From NCBI RefSeq assembly GCF_009674495.1, contig NZ_WKJN01000012.1:62001-126000 (forward strand): a stretch of 64,000 bases of DNA, in the 5' to 3' direction. Of this stretch, positions 24,790 through 36,470 are shown in pieces (the stretch's first letter is position 1; every line of letters begins with the position of its first letter). The DNA comes from Duganella alba. GTDB lineage: Bacteria; Pseudomonadota; Gammaproteobacteria; Burkholderiales; Burkholderiaceae_D. The notes beneath the pieces are model-generated. The model made no database searches. It was not told the origin of the DNA and saw nothing but the letters and a program-made list of their open reading frames with translations. The translations under genes were made by a program, and so were the position numbers.

Positions 24790-27582
24790 TTAAGCCGGCA
24801 ACTTGGCAATCTGCTCGCGCATCTTGTCCAGCGTCGCCGAGAAGTTGGCCACGCGTTCCTTCTCCTGCGCCACCACCTCAGCCGGCGCACGCGCCACGAA
24901 GCTCTCATTCGACAGCTTGCCGTTAGCCTTGTTGATCTCGCCTTCCAGACGCGTGATCTCCTTGCTCAAACGCTCACGCTCGGCCTTGACGTCGATCTCC
25001 ACCTTCAGCATCAGCTTGGTCGTGCCAACCACCGCCACCGCCGCTGGCGAATCCGGCAGCGCATCAACAATCTGCACTTCCGCCAGCTTGCCCAGCGCCT
25101 GAATATACGGCGCGCACAGCGCCAGCGCTTCCTTGTCGGCCGCATTGCCCGGCTCGACGATCAGCGGCACGCGCAGCGACGGCGCCAGTTGCATTTCACC
25201 GCGCAGATTACGGGTCGCATCGATCAGCGCCTTCAGCTGCTGCATCCACGCCTCGGCCGACTCGTCGATGTTGGCGGTATTCGCGATCGGATACGGCTGC
25301 AGCATGATCGAATCGCCGGTCTTGCCGGCCAGCGGCGCAACCGCCTGCCACAGCGCTTCGGTCACGAACGGAATCACCGGATGGGCCAGACGCAGCACCA
25401 CTTCCAGCACGCGCAGCAGCGTATGACGGGTGGCGCGCTGCTGGCCTTCGGTGCCGTTCTGGACCTGCACCTTGGCCACTTCCAGATACCAGTCGCAGTA
25501 CTCGTCCCACACGAACTTGTAGATGGTCGAAGCGATGTTGTCGAAGCGGTAGTCTTCGAAGCCCTTGGCCACGTCCAGCTCGGCCTTTTGCAGCAGCGAG
25601 ATGATCCACTTGTCGGCGTTCGACAGGTCGGCTTCGGAAGCGGAGCAATCCTTCTCTTCCGTGTTCATCAGCACGAAGCGGGTGGCGTTCCACAGCTTGT
25701 TGCAGAAGTTGCGGTAGCCTTCGGCGCGGCCCAGGTCGAAGTTGATGTTGCGGCCCAGCGAGGCGTACGACGCCATCGTGAAACGCACCGCGTCCGTACC
25801 GTAGGCAGCGATACCTTCCGGGAATTCCTTGCGGGTGGCCTTGGCGATCTTCTCGGCCGCTTTCGGGTTCATCAGGCCGGTGGTGCGTTTCTCCACCAGC
25901 GCATCGATGCCGATGCCGTCGATCAGGTCGATCGGGTCCAGCGTGTTGCCCTTGGACTTGGACATCTTCTGGCCCTGCGAGTCGCGCACCAGGCCGTGCA
26001 CGTAGACGGTCTCGAACGGCACCTTGCCGGTGAAGTGCAGGGTGAACATCACCATGCGCGCCACCCAGAAGAAGATGATGTCGAAGCCGGTCACCAGCAC
26101 CGACGATGGCAGGAAGGCTTTCAGGTCCGGCGTTTCTTCCGGCCAGCCCAGCGTCGAGAACGGCACCAGCGCGGACGAGAACCAGGTGTCCAGCACGTCG
26201 TTGTCGCGGCGCAGCGGCGTGGTGACGCCTTGCGCGGCGGCCTTTGCGACAGCTTCCGCCTCGGTCTTGGCGACGTAGATGTTGCCGTTGTCGTCGTACC
26301 AGGCCGGAATCTGGTGGCCCCACCACAGTTGACGCGAGATGCACCAGTCCTGGATGTTGTTGAGCCACTGGTTATAGGTGTTGCTCCAGTTTTCAGGGAC
26401 GAACTTGATGTCGCCGCTGGCGACTTTTTCCAGCGCCGTTTCGGCGATCGATTTGCCCGGGAAGAAAGTGCCTTCCGGCGCCGGCTTGCTCATGGCGACG
26501 AACCACTGGTCGGTCAGCATCGGCTCGATGACGACGCCGGTACGGTCGCCGCGCGGCACCATCAGCTTGTGCGGCTTGACTTCGACCAGCAGGCCCTGCG
26601 CTTCCAGGTCGGCGACGATCTGCTTGCGGGCCGCGAAGCGGTCCATGCCGCGATAGGCTTCCGGCGCGTCGTCGGTGATCTTGGCTTCCAGCGTCAGGAT
26701 CGACGGCATCGCCAGCTTGTGGCGCTGGCCGACAGCGTAGTCGTTGAAGTCGTGGGCCGGCGTGATCTTCACGCAGCCGGTGCCGAAGGCCTTGTCGACG
26801 TATTCGTCGGCGATGATCGGGATTTCGCGGCCGACCAGCGGCAGCGTCAGCATCTTGCCGACCAGCGCCTGGTAGCGTTCGTCGGTTGGATCGACCGCCA
26901 CGGCGACGTCGCCCAGCATGGTTTCAGGACGGGTGGTGGCCACGGTCAGCGAGCCGCTGCCATCGGCCAGCGGGTACTTGATGTACCACATCGAGCCGTC
27001 TTCCTCTTCCGACACCACTTCCAGGTCGGAAACGGCGGTGCCCAGCACCGGGTCCCAGTTGACCAGGCGCTTGCCGCGGTAGATCAGGCCTTGCTCGTGC
27101 AGGCGCACGAAGACGTCGGTCACCACTTTCGAGCGCGTCTCGTCCATGGTGAAGTATTCGCGCTGCCAGTCCGGCGAGGCGCCCAGGCGGCGCATCTGGC
27201 CGGTGATGGTGGAGCCGGATTTCTCTTTCCACTCCCAGACCTTCTTGATGAACTCTTCGCGGCCCAGGTCGTGGCGCGAGATTTTCTGCGCGTCGAGCTG
27301 GCGCTCCACCACGATCTGGGTGGCGATGCCGGCGTGGTCGGTGCCCGGAATCCAGGCCGTGTTATGGCCCAGCATGCGGTGGTAGCGGGTCAGGCCATCC
27401 ATGATGGTCTGGTTGAAGGCATGGCCCATGTGCAGGGTGCCGGTGACGTTCGGCGGCGGCAGCTGGATGCTGAAAGAAGGCTTGCCGGCGTCGAGGGTGG
27501 CGGTGTAATAACCGCGCGATTCCCACTCGGTACGCCAGAACTGTTCAATGTCGGCAGGCTCGAAAGACTTGGCTAATTCCAT
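24790..27582 (-). CDS. valS: Valyl-tRNA synthetase
   Basis: Class Ia synthetase of 930 residues charging tRNA-Val, with an editing domain that hydrolyses Thr-tRNA-Val. [13 protein letters not shown] at 42-54 holds the HIGH motif and KMSKS is at 539-543 (followed by KGNTLDP). The last 65 residues form the C-terminal coiled-coil arm ([19 protein letters not shown]). The stop directly abuts the hairpin repeat. Divergent from the dienoyl-CoA isomerase gene. Confidence 0.97.
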   Translation of the reverse strand: MELAKSFEPADIEQFWRTEWESRGYYTATLDAGKPSFSIQLPPPNVTGTLHMGHAFNQTIMDGLTRYHRMLGHNTAWIPGTDHAGIATQIVVERQLDAQKISRHDLGREEFIKKVWEWKEKSGSTITGQMRRLGASPDWQREYFTMDETRSKVVTDVFVRLHEQGLIYRGKRLVNWDPVLGTAVSDLEVVSEEEDGSMWYIKYPLADGSGSLTVATTRPETMLGDVAVAVDPTDERYQALVGKMLTLPLVGREIPIIADEYVDKAFGTGCVKITPAHDFNDYAVGQRHKLAMPSILTLEAKITDDAPEAYRGMDRFAARKQIVADLEAQGLLVEVKPHKLMVPRGDRTGVVIEPMLTDQWFVAMSKPAPEGTFFPGKSIAETALEKVASGDIKFVPENWSNTYNQWLNNIQDWCISRQLWWGHQIPAWYDDNGNIYVAKTEAEAVAKAAAQGVTTPLRRDNDVLDTWFSSALVPFSTLGWPEETPDLKAFLPSSVLVTGFDIIFFWVARMVMFTLHFTGKVPFETVYVHGLVRDSQGQKMSKSKGNTLDPIDLIDGIGIDALVEKRTTGLMNPKAAEKIAKATRKEFPEGIAAYGTDAVRFTMASYASLGRNINFDLGRAEGYRNFCNKLWNATRFVLMNTEEKDCSASEADLSNADKWIISLLQKAELDVAKGFEDYRFDNIASTIYKFVWDEYCDWYLEVAKVQVQNGTEGQQRATRHTLLRVLEVVLRLAHPVIPFVTEALWQAVAPLAGKTGDSIMLQPYPIANTANIDESAEAWMQQLKALIDATRNLRGEMQLAPSLRVPLIVEPGNAADKEALALCAPYIQALGKLAEVQIVDALPDSPAAVAVVGTTKLMLKVEIDVKAERERLSKEITRLEGEINKANGKLSNESFVARAPAEVVAQEKERVANFSATLDKMREQIAKLPA

Positions 27583-27703
27583 GATATGGCTGATATATTT
27601 TAGTAAATGCGTTTGCGGAGACAGCCATTATAGATGACGCAGCCCCTGCTGCGCATTATTGTGGCAGTGGCAAAATATCATAATCACAACGAGGAGACCT
27701 GGC

Positions 27704-28519
27704 ATGCCTGACTTTGAAACATTGACGCTGAGTGTGGAAGACAAGATCGCGACGGTGCGGTTGAACCGGCCGGACAAGTTGAATGCGATGAATGCGGCGA
27801 TGTGGAACGATATCCGCAGCGCCTTCCGTTACATCGATGAGACGCCGGACATCCGCGTGGCGATCCTGGAAGGCGAGGGCAAGGCCTTCACCGCCGGCAT
27901 CGATCTGCAGATGATGCTGGGCGTCGGCGCCCAGGTGCGCGACGAGTGCGACGGCCGCACGCGCGAGAACCTGCGCCGCGTGATCCTCGACCTGCAGGAC
28001 ACGCTGACCAGCCTGGAACGCTGCCGCAAGCCGGTGCTGGCCGCCGTGCACGGCGCCTGCGTCGGCGGCGGCATCGATCTGATCAGCTGCGCCGACATGC
28101 GCTACTGCTCGGCCGACGCCTGGTTCACCATCAAGGAAATCGATATCGGCATGGTGGCCGACGTCGGCACCCTGCAACGCCTGCCACGGCTGATCGGCGA
28201 CGGCATGGCGCGCGAACTGGCCTACACCGCGCGCAAGTTCGACGCGACCGAAGCGAAGGACATGCGCCTGGTGAACCGCGTGTTCGAATCGCCCGAAGCG
28301 CTGCGCGCCGGCGTGCGCGAGATCGCCGCCGGCATCGCCGCCAAGTCGCCGCTGTCGGTGCGCGGCGTCAAAGAGATGATCAACTACGCCCGCGACCACA
28401 GCGTCGCCGATGGTCTCAACTACGTCGCCACCTGGAACGCCGCCATGCTGATGTCGGCCGACCTGCAGGCGGCGATGATGGCCGGCATGAGCAAAAGCAC
28501 GCCGCAGTTCAAGGACTAG
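27704..28519 (+). CDS. Delta(3,5)-delta(2,4)-dienoyl-CoA isomerase (crotonase superfamily)
   Basis: Enzyme of 271 residues likely shifting double bonds of dienoyl-CoA during breakdown of odd-position unsaturated fatty acids. The crotonase oxyanion hole is in AFTAGID and GACVGGGID. KEIDIGMVADVGTLQRLPR places E145 and D153 exactly eight residues apart, as the two catalytic acids of mammalian ECH1 (E196, D204). This sets it apart from plain enoyl-CoA hydratases. GAGGAG precedes the ATG at 27704. It overlaps the convergent diguanylate cyclase gene by 4 nt. Confidence 0.88.
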   Translation: MPDFETLTLSVEDKIATVRLNRPDKLNAMNAAMWNDIRSAFRYIDETPDIRVAILEGEGKAFTAGIDLQMMLGVGAQVRDECDGRTRENLRRVILDLQDTLTSLERCRKPVLAAVHGACVGGGIDLISCADMRYCSADAWFTIKEIDIGMVADVGTLQRLPRLIGDGMARELAYTARKFDATEAKDMRLVNRVFESPEALRAGVREIAAGIAAKSPLSVRGVKEMINYARDHSVADGLNYVATWNAAMLMSADLQAAMMAGMSKSTPQFKD

Positions 28520-31500
28520 TCGGCCAGGCGCCAGCTGTCGCGGCCGGCCGCCTTGGCTTCGTACAGGGCCACGTCGGCGCGCTTGTACAGCTGCTCGTGG
28601 CTGTCGCCCTCGCGGTAGACGGCGGCGCCGATGCTGGCGCTGATGGCGATCACGGCGTCGCCGTGCGGCAGCGGCGAGGCCAGGTGGGCCAGGATGCGGG
28701 TGCACACCGGTTCCAGCATCTCGCTGTTGCCGGTCCGGTTCAGCAGCACGGCGAATTCGTCGCCGCCCAGGCGGAACGGGCGGTCGGCTTCGCGCACCGC
28801 CGCGCGCAGATGGTCGGCGGTGGCCGCCAGCAGCGCGTCGCCGGCGTCGTGGCCATAGGTGTCGTTGACCGGCTTGAAGCGGTCCAGGTCGATCAGCAGC
28901 AGCGTGAACGCCGGGCCGCCGCGCTCGGCCTGCGCCACCAGGTGGCGCAATTCGTCGTTGAACAGGCGGCGGTTGGCCAGGCCGGTGAGCGGATCGCCGT
29001 AGGCCAGCGTCTCCAGCTGCGCCTGGGTGGCGCGCAGTTCCGCCGTGCGCGCCTCGACCATCGCCTCCAGCTCGCGCTGGCGGCGGCGCAGGAAGGCGGT
29101 GCGCATCTGCACCAGGCCGGCGCCCAGCACCAGCACCAGCGCGATCATCGCCAGCCGCGCCACCGGTTCCTGGTGCCAGGCCGGCAGCACCCGCACCGGC
29201 ACTTCCAGCGGCGCGGCCCACTCGCCGTTGCGGTTGGAACCGCGCAGTTGCAGCACATAGTCGCCTGGCGGCAGGTTGTTGTAGCTGGCGCGGCGCGAAG
29301 TGGCCTCGCTGTCGACCCAGTGGCGGTCGAAGCCTTTCAGCTGGTAGGCGTAGCGGTTGCGTTCAGGCGCCGAGTAGTCGAGCGCGGCAAACTCCACCGA
29401 AAAGCCGCGTTCGCGCGCGGCCGTGGTCACGGTGATCGGCGCGGCCTTGCCGGCCAGGCCCGCGTTATACGGCCCGATCGGGACTTCCTTGTCGTTGAGC
29501 TGGATGCGCGTGACCACCACCGGCGGCGTGTAATGCCAGTCCACCAGCGCCTTCGGCCGCACCACGGTCAGGCCGGACAGGCCGCCGAACACCAGTTCGC
29601 CCGCCGGGGTGACGGCGCCGGAATTGGTCCAGTAGGTCGGCACGTCCACGCCTTCGCCGGGACCGAGCGCGCGCACCGCCAGCGAGCGCGGATCGATGCG
29701 CGCCAGGCCGGCGTCGGTGCTGGCCCAGACCATGCCTTGCGCATCCTGCAGCAGCTTGTTGGCGCCACTGTCGGGCAGGCCCTGCTGCATGCCGATGCGG
29801 CGGAAACGGCGCCGGCCATCGGCGTCGGTGCGCTCCATGATGACCACGCCGGTGCCGAAGTTCGACAGCCACAGGCGGCCCGCCTGATCCAGCAGCAGCG
29901 AGGATACATAGCCGGGCGGCAGCCGGTCCGGCGTCGCCAGGTCGGTGGGAATCGCCTCCACCGCGTCGGCGCTGACGCGCGCCAGGCCGGTGCGGGTGCC
30001 GACCCAGACGTCGTCGCCGGCCGGCAGGATGGCGGTCACGCGCGAATCGCCCAGGTTCTTTGCCTCGTGGCGCAGCAGGCGCGGCGCGGCGCCGGGCGTC
30101 AGGTCGAACCCCCACAGGCCGTCCAGGCCGCCCAGCCACAGCGTGTTGCCGGCCACCGCCAGCGCATAGACTTCCTCCTCGGCGCGCCGCTGCGGCAGCG
30201 GCAGCCGCTGCGCGCTGCGGCCATCGGCGCCGGCGCGGAACAGGCCGTGCTGGGTGCCGAGATAGACGTCGCCGCCGGGACCGGTCACCAGCGTCAGCAC
30301 GCGGCCCTGCGGCAGGCCGGCGCTGGCGGCCAGGCGGCTGCTGTAACCCTGGTAGGGATCGATGATGTCGATGCCGCCACTAATCATGCCGAGCCACAGC
30401 CGGCCGTCAGGGGCGACCATCACGCCGGGCACGCTGGCGACGCCGCTGCGGGCGGCGTCCACGTGGCGGATGGTGGCCACGGCGCGCGGCTTCGGCGCGT
30501 GCTGGCTGATGCCGGCCATGTCGGAGGCGTAGATGATGCCGCTGCGCTCCATGAACATGGCCATCACATCGTTGTCGGCCAGGCTGTCGGGCGTGTCGGC
30601 GCGGTGGCGGATGCGGCGCGAGGTGCCGTGCTCCACGTCGAGCACGACGATGCCGCCATTGGCGCCGTCGGTGCCGAACCAGATTTCGCCGGGCGCCGCC
30701 TCGACGATGGCCGAGATGCGTTCATTCTGCAGCGTCGGCTGCGCTCCGCTTTCCAGCACCGGCGCCGCCACCGCCGCGCCGGGCGCCAGCACGAAGGCGC
30801 CGCTGGTGCGGCTGCCGATCCACAGGCGTCCGGCGCTGTCCTTGAACAGCACGCCGATGGCGATGCCGGACTTGCCGGCCAGCGGCACCGGCCGCGCCGG
30901 CTGGTCTTGCTGCAATTGGAACAGGCCGCGCCGCGTGCCCACCCACAGCGCGCCGTCGGCATCGCGCACCAGGGTGTCGATGCCGCCCTCGGGCAGGGCC
31001 GTGGCGCCCCAGCTGTCGCCGCGCCGGGTGAAGCGGCCGTCGGCGGCCAGGTGATCGAGGCCGCTGCCGGTGGCGATCCACAGGCCGCCTTCGCCGTCGT
31101 CGGCCATGGCGGCCACGCGCGGGTCGCGCAGGCCGGTGGGCGAGGCGCGGTAGCGCACGAAGTTGTCGTGTTCAGGATCGTAGCGCGCCAGGCCGCCGGA
31201 ATTCATGCCGGCCCACAGGCGGCCCCGGCTGTCGACATGGACGCTGATGATGTAGCTGTCGGGCAGGGCGTCGTCGCGGGCGTCGGCCACGTACTTGACG
31301 TGGCGGTTGCCGTCCCAGCGCGTCAGGCCGGACTGGGTGCCGATCCAGATGAAGCCCTGGGCGTCCTGGGCGAAACACAGGCCGCTGCTGATGTCGTTGT
31401 GCACATAGCGCTTGAAGGCGGTATGGGTCATGCCGGCCCAGCGTTCGCCGGGTTCGGCGCGCACCGGTACACCCTGCATCAGCAGGCAGAGCAGCAGGCT

Positions 31501-31557
31501 CAGCGAGGCGAAAATGCGCGGCAGAATGTTGAGTCGGTGACAATTGCTATGTGGCAT
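28516..31557 (-). CDS. Membrane sensor diguanylate cyclase with two-component-regulator propeller
   Basis: Sensor of 1013 residues that probably makes c-di-GMP. A signal peptide lies at about 10-34. Next come repeated WIGT.GLTRWDG-type blades of a periplasmic beta-propeller (about 50-640), a Y_Y_Y domain (YAYQLKGFDRHWVD to YVLQLRGSNRNGEW), one membrane helix (about residue 800) and a GGDEF domain. GGDEF is intact at 931-935, and RxxD at 922-925 is an inhibitory I-site. The start ATG at 31557 gives the signal peptide. No Shine-Dalgarno sequence is evident. The ligand is unknown. Confidence 0.92.
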   Translation of the reverse strand: MPHSNCHRLNILPRIFASLSLLLCLLMQGVPVRAEPGERWAGMTHTAFKRYVHNDISSGLCFAQDAQGFIWIGTQSGLTRWDGNRHVKYVADARDDALPDSYIISVHVDSRGRLWAGMNSGGLARYDPEHDNFVRYRASPTGLRDPRVAAMADDGEGGLWIATGSGLDHLAADGRFTRRGDSWGATALPEGGIDTLVRDADGALWVGTRRGLFQLQQDQPARPVPLAGKSGIAIGVLFKDSAGRLWIGSRTSGAFVLAPGAAVAAPVLESGAQPTLQNERISAIVEAAPGEIWFGTDGANGGIVVLDVEHGTSRRIRHRADTPDSLADNDVMAMFMERSGIIYASDMAGISQHAPKPRAVATIRHVDAARSGVASVPGVMVAPDGRLWLGMISGGIDIIDPYQGYSSRLAASAGLPQGRVLTLVTGPGGDVYLGTQHGLFRAGADGRSAQRLPLPQRRAEEEVYALAVAGNTLWLGGLDGLWGFDLTPGAAPRLLRHEAKNLGDSRVTAILPAGDDVWVGTRTGLARVSADAVEAIPTDLATPDRLPPGYVSSLLLDQAGRLWLSNFGTGVVIMERTDADGRRRFRRIGMQQGLPDSGANKLLQDAQGMVWASTDAGLARIDPRSLAVRALGPGEGVDVPTYWTNSGAVTPAGELVFGGLSGLTVVRPKALVDWHYTPPVVVTRIQLNDKEVPIGPYNAGLAGKAAPITVTTAARERGFSVEFAALDYSAPERNRYAYQLKGFDRHWVDSEATSRRASYNNLPPGDYVLQLRGSNRNGEWAAPLEVPVRVLPAWHQEPVARLAMIALVLVLGAGLVQMRTAFLRRRQRELEAMVEARTAELRATQAQLETLAYGDPLTGLANRRLFNDELRHLVAQAERGGPAFTLLLIDLDRFKPVNDTYGHDAGDALLAATADHLRAAVREADRPFRLGGDEFAVLLNRTGNSEMLEPVCTRILAHLASPLPHGDAVIAISASIGAAVYREGDSHEQLYKRADVALYEAKAAGRDSWRLAD

Positions 31558-31602
31558 CAGACAACTATACCTTAGTGTTCGCGCGCAGAATGTAGGATTT
31601 TT

Positions 31603-31632
31603 GCCACTTTTCAAATGGCGGGCGTATAATCG
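31603..31632 (+). promoter_or_regulatory. Promoter of the thiamine operon
   Basis: TTGCCA (31603-31608), an 18-bp spacer and a perfect TATAAT (31627-31632) place transcription start near 31639, about 20 nt before the TPP aptamer. Confidence 0.75.
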
Positions 31633-31654
31633 GCGCGCTGCCGCAAGGTAGCAC

Positions 31655-33716
<2,062 letters not shown>

Positions 33717-33718
33717 TC

Positions 33719-33922
33719 ATGATCGAGATTGAACTGAATGGGACGCCGCATCTGGTGCCGCCGGAGCATACGCTGCACCAGCTGGTGGATGCGCTGTCGT
33801 TGACCGGGCAGGCGCTGGCGCTGGCGGTCAATCGCAATGTGGTGCCGCGCCAGCAGTGGCAGCAGCGCGTGCTGCAGGCGCAGGACAAGGTGGATATCGT
33901 GCGCGCTATTGGCGGCGGCTGA
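33719..33922 (+). CDS. thiS: Sulfur carrier protein ThiS
   Basis: Ubiquitin-like carrier of 67 residues that brings sulfur as a C-terminal thiocarboxylate for thiazole formation. It starts MIEIELNGTPHLVPPEHTL and ends in the required GG (AIGGG). It is 2 nt after the thiC stop. Activation would need ThiF, which is not in the window. Confidence 0.93.
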   Translation: MIEIELNGTPHLVPPEHTLHQLVDALSLTGQALALAVNRNVVPRQQWQQRVLQAQDKVDIVRAIGGG

Positions 33923-33932
33923 TTTTTCTTTC

Positions 33933-33985
33933 ACCCGCACGGCCTGGTGGGGTCTGACCCCTGCGGGGGCAGACCCCTAAGTGGT
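33933..33985. repeat. Dispersed hairpin repeat, copy B (inverted relative to A)
   Basis: ACCCGCACGGCC...TAAGTGGT is the reverse complement of the element at 24739-24789. The hairpin arms GGGGTCTGACCCC (33949-33961) and GGGGGCAGACCCC (33965-33977) pair except at one position, with loop TGC. It lies inside the thiamine operon, between thiS and thiG, where an RNA hairpin could affect transcript processing. Confidence 0.85.
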
Positions 33986-34039
33986 GATGCTGATGTCGTG
34001 GCTAAAGCGTGCGGGGTAAACGTTTTGAGGATGATTTTG

Positions 34040-34819
34040 ATGACTGATTTTTTAACCATCGCGGGCAAGCAGTACGCCTCGCGGCTGCTGGTGGGCAGCG
34101 GCAAGTACAAGGACCTGCAACAAACCCGCGAGGCGACCGATGCCGCCGAAGCGGAAATCATCACGGTGGCGATCCGCCGCGTGAATATCGGCCAGGATCC
34201 GAAGGCGCCCAGCCTGCTGGATGTGCTGCCGCCATCGCAGTACACCATCCTGCCGAATACGGCCGGCTGCTACAACGCCAAGGACGCCGTCTACACCTTG
34301 CAGATGGCGCGCGAACTGCTCAACGGCCACAAGCTGGTGAAGCTGGAAGTGCTGGGCGACGAGAAGACGCTGTTCCCCAATATGCCGGAAACGCTGGTGG
34401 CCGCCGAGGCGCTGGTGAAGGACGGCTTCGACGTCATGGTCTACTGTAGCGACGACCCGATCCAGGCGCGCATGCTGGAGGATATCGGCTGCGTGGCGGT
34501 GATGCCGCTGGCGTCGCTGATCGGCTCCGGCATGGGCATCCTCAATCCATGGAACCTGTCGCTGATTATCGAGCAGGCCAGGGTGCCGGTGCTGGTCGAT
34601 GCCGGCGTCGGCACCGCGTCCGACGCGGCCATTGCGATGGAGCTGGGCTGCGACGGTGTGCTGATGAACACCGCCATCGCCGGCGCGCAGGATCCCGTGC
34701 GCATGGCGCGCGCCATGAAGCTGGGCGTGCAGGCCGGCCGCGAGGCTTATCTGGCGGGCCGCATTCCGCGCAAGTTCGCAGCGTCGCCGTCGTCGCCGAT
34801 GGCGGGCCGGTTGGCATGA
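34040..34819 (+). CDS. thiG: Thiazole synthase ThiG
   Basis: TIM-barrel enzyme of 259 residues that forms thiazole phosphate from DXP, ThiS-thiocarboxylate and dehydroglycine. [15 protein letters not shown] contains the Schiff-base lysine region, and [20 protein letters not shown] the phosphate site. Two in-frame ATGs exist (34031, 34040). GAGG at 34027-34030 abuts the first and is 9 nt from the second, so 34040 is chosen. Its stop overlaps thiD (ATGA). The DXP substrate is also made by dxs at 56987. Confidence 0.95.
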   Translation: MTDFLTIAGKQYASRLLVGSGKYKDLQQTREATDAAEAEIITVAIRRVNIGQDPKAPSLLDVLPPSQYTILPNTAGCYNAKDAVYTLQMARELLNGHKLVKLEVLGDEKTLFPNMPETLVAAEALVKDGFDVMVYCSDDPIQARMLEDIGCVAVMPLASLIGSGMGILNPWNLSLIIEQARVPVLVDAGVGTASDAAIAMELGCDGVLMNTAIAGAQDPVRMARAMKLGVQAGREAYLAGRIPRKFAASPSSPMAGRLA

Positions 34820-35766
34820 GTGGCGCCGACGCGCGTCCCTGTGTGCTGGTGTTCGCCGGACTCGATCCGTCCGGCGGCGCTGGGCTGACGGCGGACGCGC
34901 AGGCGATTGCGGGGCAGGGCGCGCACGCACTCACCGTCTGCACGGCGCTCACGGTGCAGGACAACGACTGTGTGTACGGCGTGCGGCCGGTGGAGGCGGA
35001 GCTGGTGCTGCGGCAGGCGCAGGCTTTGGCCGGCAAGATGGCGATCAGCGCGGTGAAGATCGGCATCACCGGCAGCGCCGCCAACGCGCAGGCGATTGCG
35101 GAGTTCATCGTGTGGCTGCGCGCGCGCGGCGATGCGATGCCGCGTCCGGAACTGCCGGTGGTGCTCGACCCGGTGCTGGCCAGTGGCCATGGCGACCTGC
35201 TGTCACGCGACGACGCGGTGCAAGCCGTGTCGCCGCTGCTGCCGCTGACCACCGTGCTCACGCCGAACGGACCGGAGGCGCAGGCGCTCGGCGGCGTATT
35301 GCAGCCGGCCGCGCAGGCCGCCGCGTTGCGCGCGCGCGGCTGCCGCCACATCCTCATCACCGGCGGCCACGGTGACGGCGACGAAGTCGTCAATCGCTGG
35401 TACGGCCCCGGCGCCCCGATCGCTGGCGCGGCATCCGGCGCTGCCGCTGTGAGTTCGGCGTCGGCTGGCACAACGGCGGCGGCCCTTTCCATCGCGGCGA
35501 GCGCTGCGTCGACTCGTGCGACGGCGGCGGCCTTGACTGTCGCGGCGGATGGCAGCGGGCCGGCGCCGTGCCCGCGCGAATGGCGCTGGCCGCGCCTCGA
35601 TGGCGCTTTTCATGGCAGCGGCTGCACGCTGGCGTCGGCCATCGCCGGCCAGCTGGCGCTGGGCCTGCCGACCGCCGTGGCGCTCGAATACGCCCAGCAC
35701 TACGTCTACCACGCGCTGCGCGACGCCTACGCCATCGCCGCCGGCCAGCGCATTCCGCTGCGCTAA
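34816..35766 (+). CDS. thiD: Hydroxymethylpyrimidine/phosphomethylpyrimidine kinase with low-complexity insert
   Basis: Ribokinase-fold kinase that phosphorylates HMP and HMP-P. The 316 residues exceed the usual 265-280. [11 protein letters not shown] at 13-23 binds substrate and [15 protein letters not shown] is the middle block and [14 protein letters not shown] (about 263-276) is the anion hole with the conserved cysteine. Residues about 200-252 are an Ala/Ser/Thr-rich stretch absent from usual ThiD. It overlaps thiG by 4 nt and precedes thiE by 15 nt with AGGAGA between. Confidence 0.93.
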   Translation: MSGADARPCVLVFAGLDPSGGAGLTADAQAIAGQGAHALTVCTALTVQDNDCVYGVRPVEAELVLRQAQALAGKMAISAVKIGITGSAANAQAIAEFIVWLRARGDAMPRPELPVVLDPVLASGHGDLLSRDDAVQAVSPLLPLTTVLTPNGPEAQALGGVLQPAAQAAALRARGCRHILITGGHGDGDEVVNRWYGPGAPIAGAASGAAAVSSASAGTTAAALSIAASAASTRATAAALTVAADGSGPAPCPREWRWPRLDGAFHGSGCTLASAIAGQLALGLPTAVALEYAQHYVYHALRDAYAIAAGQRIPLR

Positions 35767-35781
35767 CCATCAGGAGAAATC

Positions 35782-36399
35782 ATGCAAGGACTCTACCTCG
35801 TCACGCCCAACTGGGACGACACCGACCGCCTGCTGCACGTCAGCGAACAGGCGCTGAACGCCGGCCATATCGCGTTGCTGCAATACCGCCACAAGGAAGC
35901 CGGCCCGGACCAGCGCGCCGAACAGGCGGCCGCGCTGCTGGCGCTGTGCCGCCGCCACCGCGTGCCGTTCATCGTCAACGACTTCGTCGACCTGTGCGAG
36001 CAGCTGGACGCCGACGGCGTCCACCTCGGCGGCACCGATGCCGAAGTGGCCGACATCCGCGCCCGTCTTGGCGCAGAAAAAATCATCGGCGCCTCCTGCT
36101 ACGGCGACCTGCCGCGCGCGCTGAACGCCCAGCAGGCCGGCGCCAGCTACGTCGCCTTCGGCGGCTTTTATCCGTCGCGCGTGAAGAAATACGCGGTCAC
36201 CACGCCACCGTCCATCCTCGACCTGGCCCGCGAACGGATCCACGTGCCGACCGTGGTCATCGGCGGCATGACGCCGGAAAACGCCGCGCCGCTGGTCGCC
36301 CGTGGCGCCGATATGGTGGCCGCCATCAGCAGCATCTATCAAGCTGAAAGTGTGGCGGATGCGGTAGACCAATTCCAGTTGCTATTTACGCAGCAATAA
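35782..36399 (+). CDS. thiE: Thiamine-phosphate synthase ThiE
   Basis: Joins HMP-PP and thiazole phosphate to thiamine phosphate. TIM barrel of 205 residues. QYRHKEA, FIVNDFVDLCEQLDADGVHLGG, GASCYG and FGGFYPSRVKKYA match the pyrophosphate and thiazole sites, and VVIGGMTPENA the C-terminal phosphate loop. Last gene of the thi operon. Confidence 0.95.
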   Translation: MQGLYLVTPNWDDTDRLLHVSEQALNAGHIALLQYRHKEAGPDQRAEQAAALLALCRRHRVPFIVNDFVDLCEQLDADGVHLGGTDAEVADIRARLGAEKIIGASCYGDLPRALNAQQAGASYVAFGGFYPSRVKKYAVTTPPSILDLARERIHVPTVVIGGMTPENAAPLVARGADMVAAISSIYQAESVADAVDQFQLLFTQQ

Positions 36400-36429
36400 A
36401 ACGCTTGGAGTACAGACGGTTTTCGGCTT

Positions 36430-36435
36430 TATAAT
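36430..36435 (+). promoter_or_regulatory. -10 element upstream of the ANTAR response regulator
   Basis: A perfect TATAAT lies 36 nt before the gene start. TTGGAG 19 nt upstream is a possible but badly spaced -35. It suggests the regulator has its own promoter and is not simply read from the thi operon. Confidence 0.45.
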
Positions 36436-36470
36436 GGACTCGTTAGCAATAGCCCGAGGTAGCCGCCCCT

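Noticed and set aside
27946..31575. A very long open frame (over 1,200 codons) on the plus strand across the diguanylate cyclase gene
   Set aside because: It is the antisense shadow of a GC-rich coding region. The minus-strand reading has propeller, Y_Y_Y and GGDEF domains, while the plus reading is low-complexity Arg/Ala/His without any motif.
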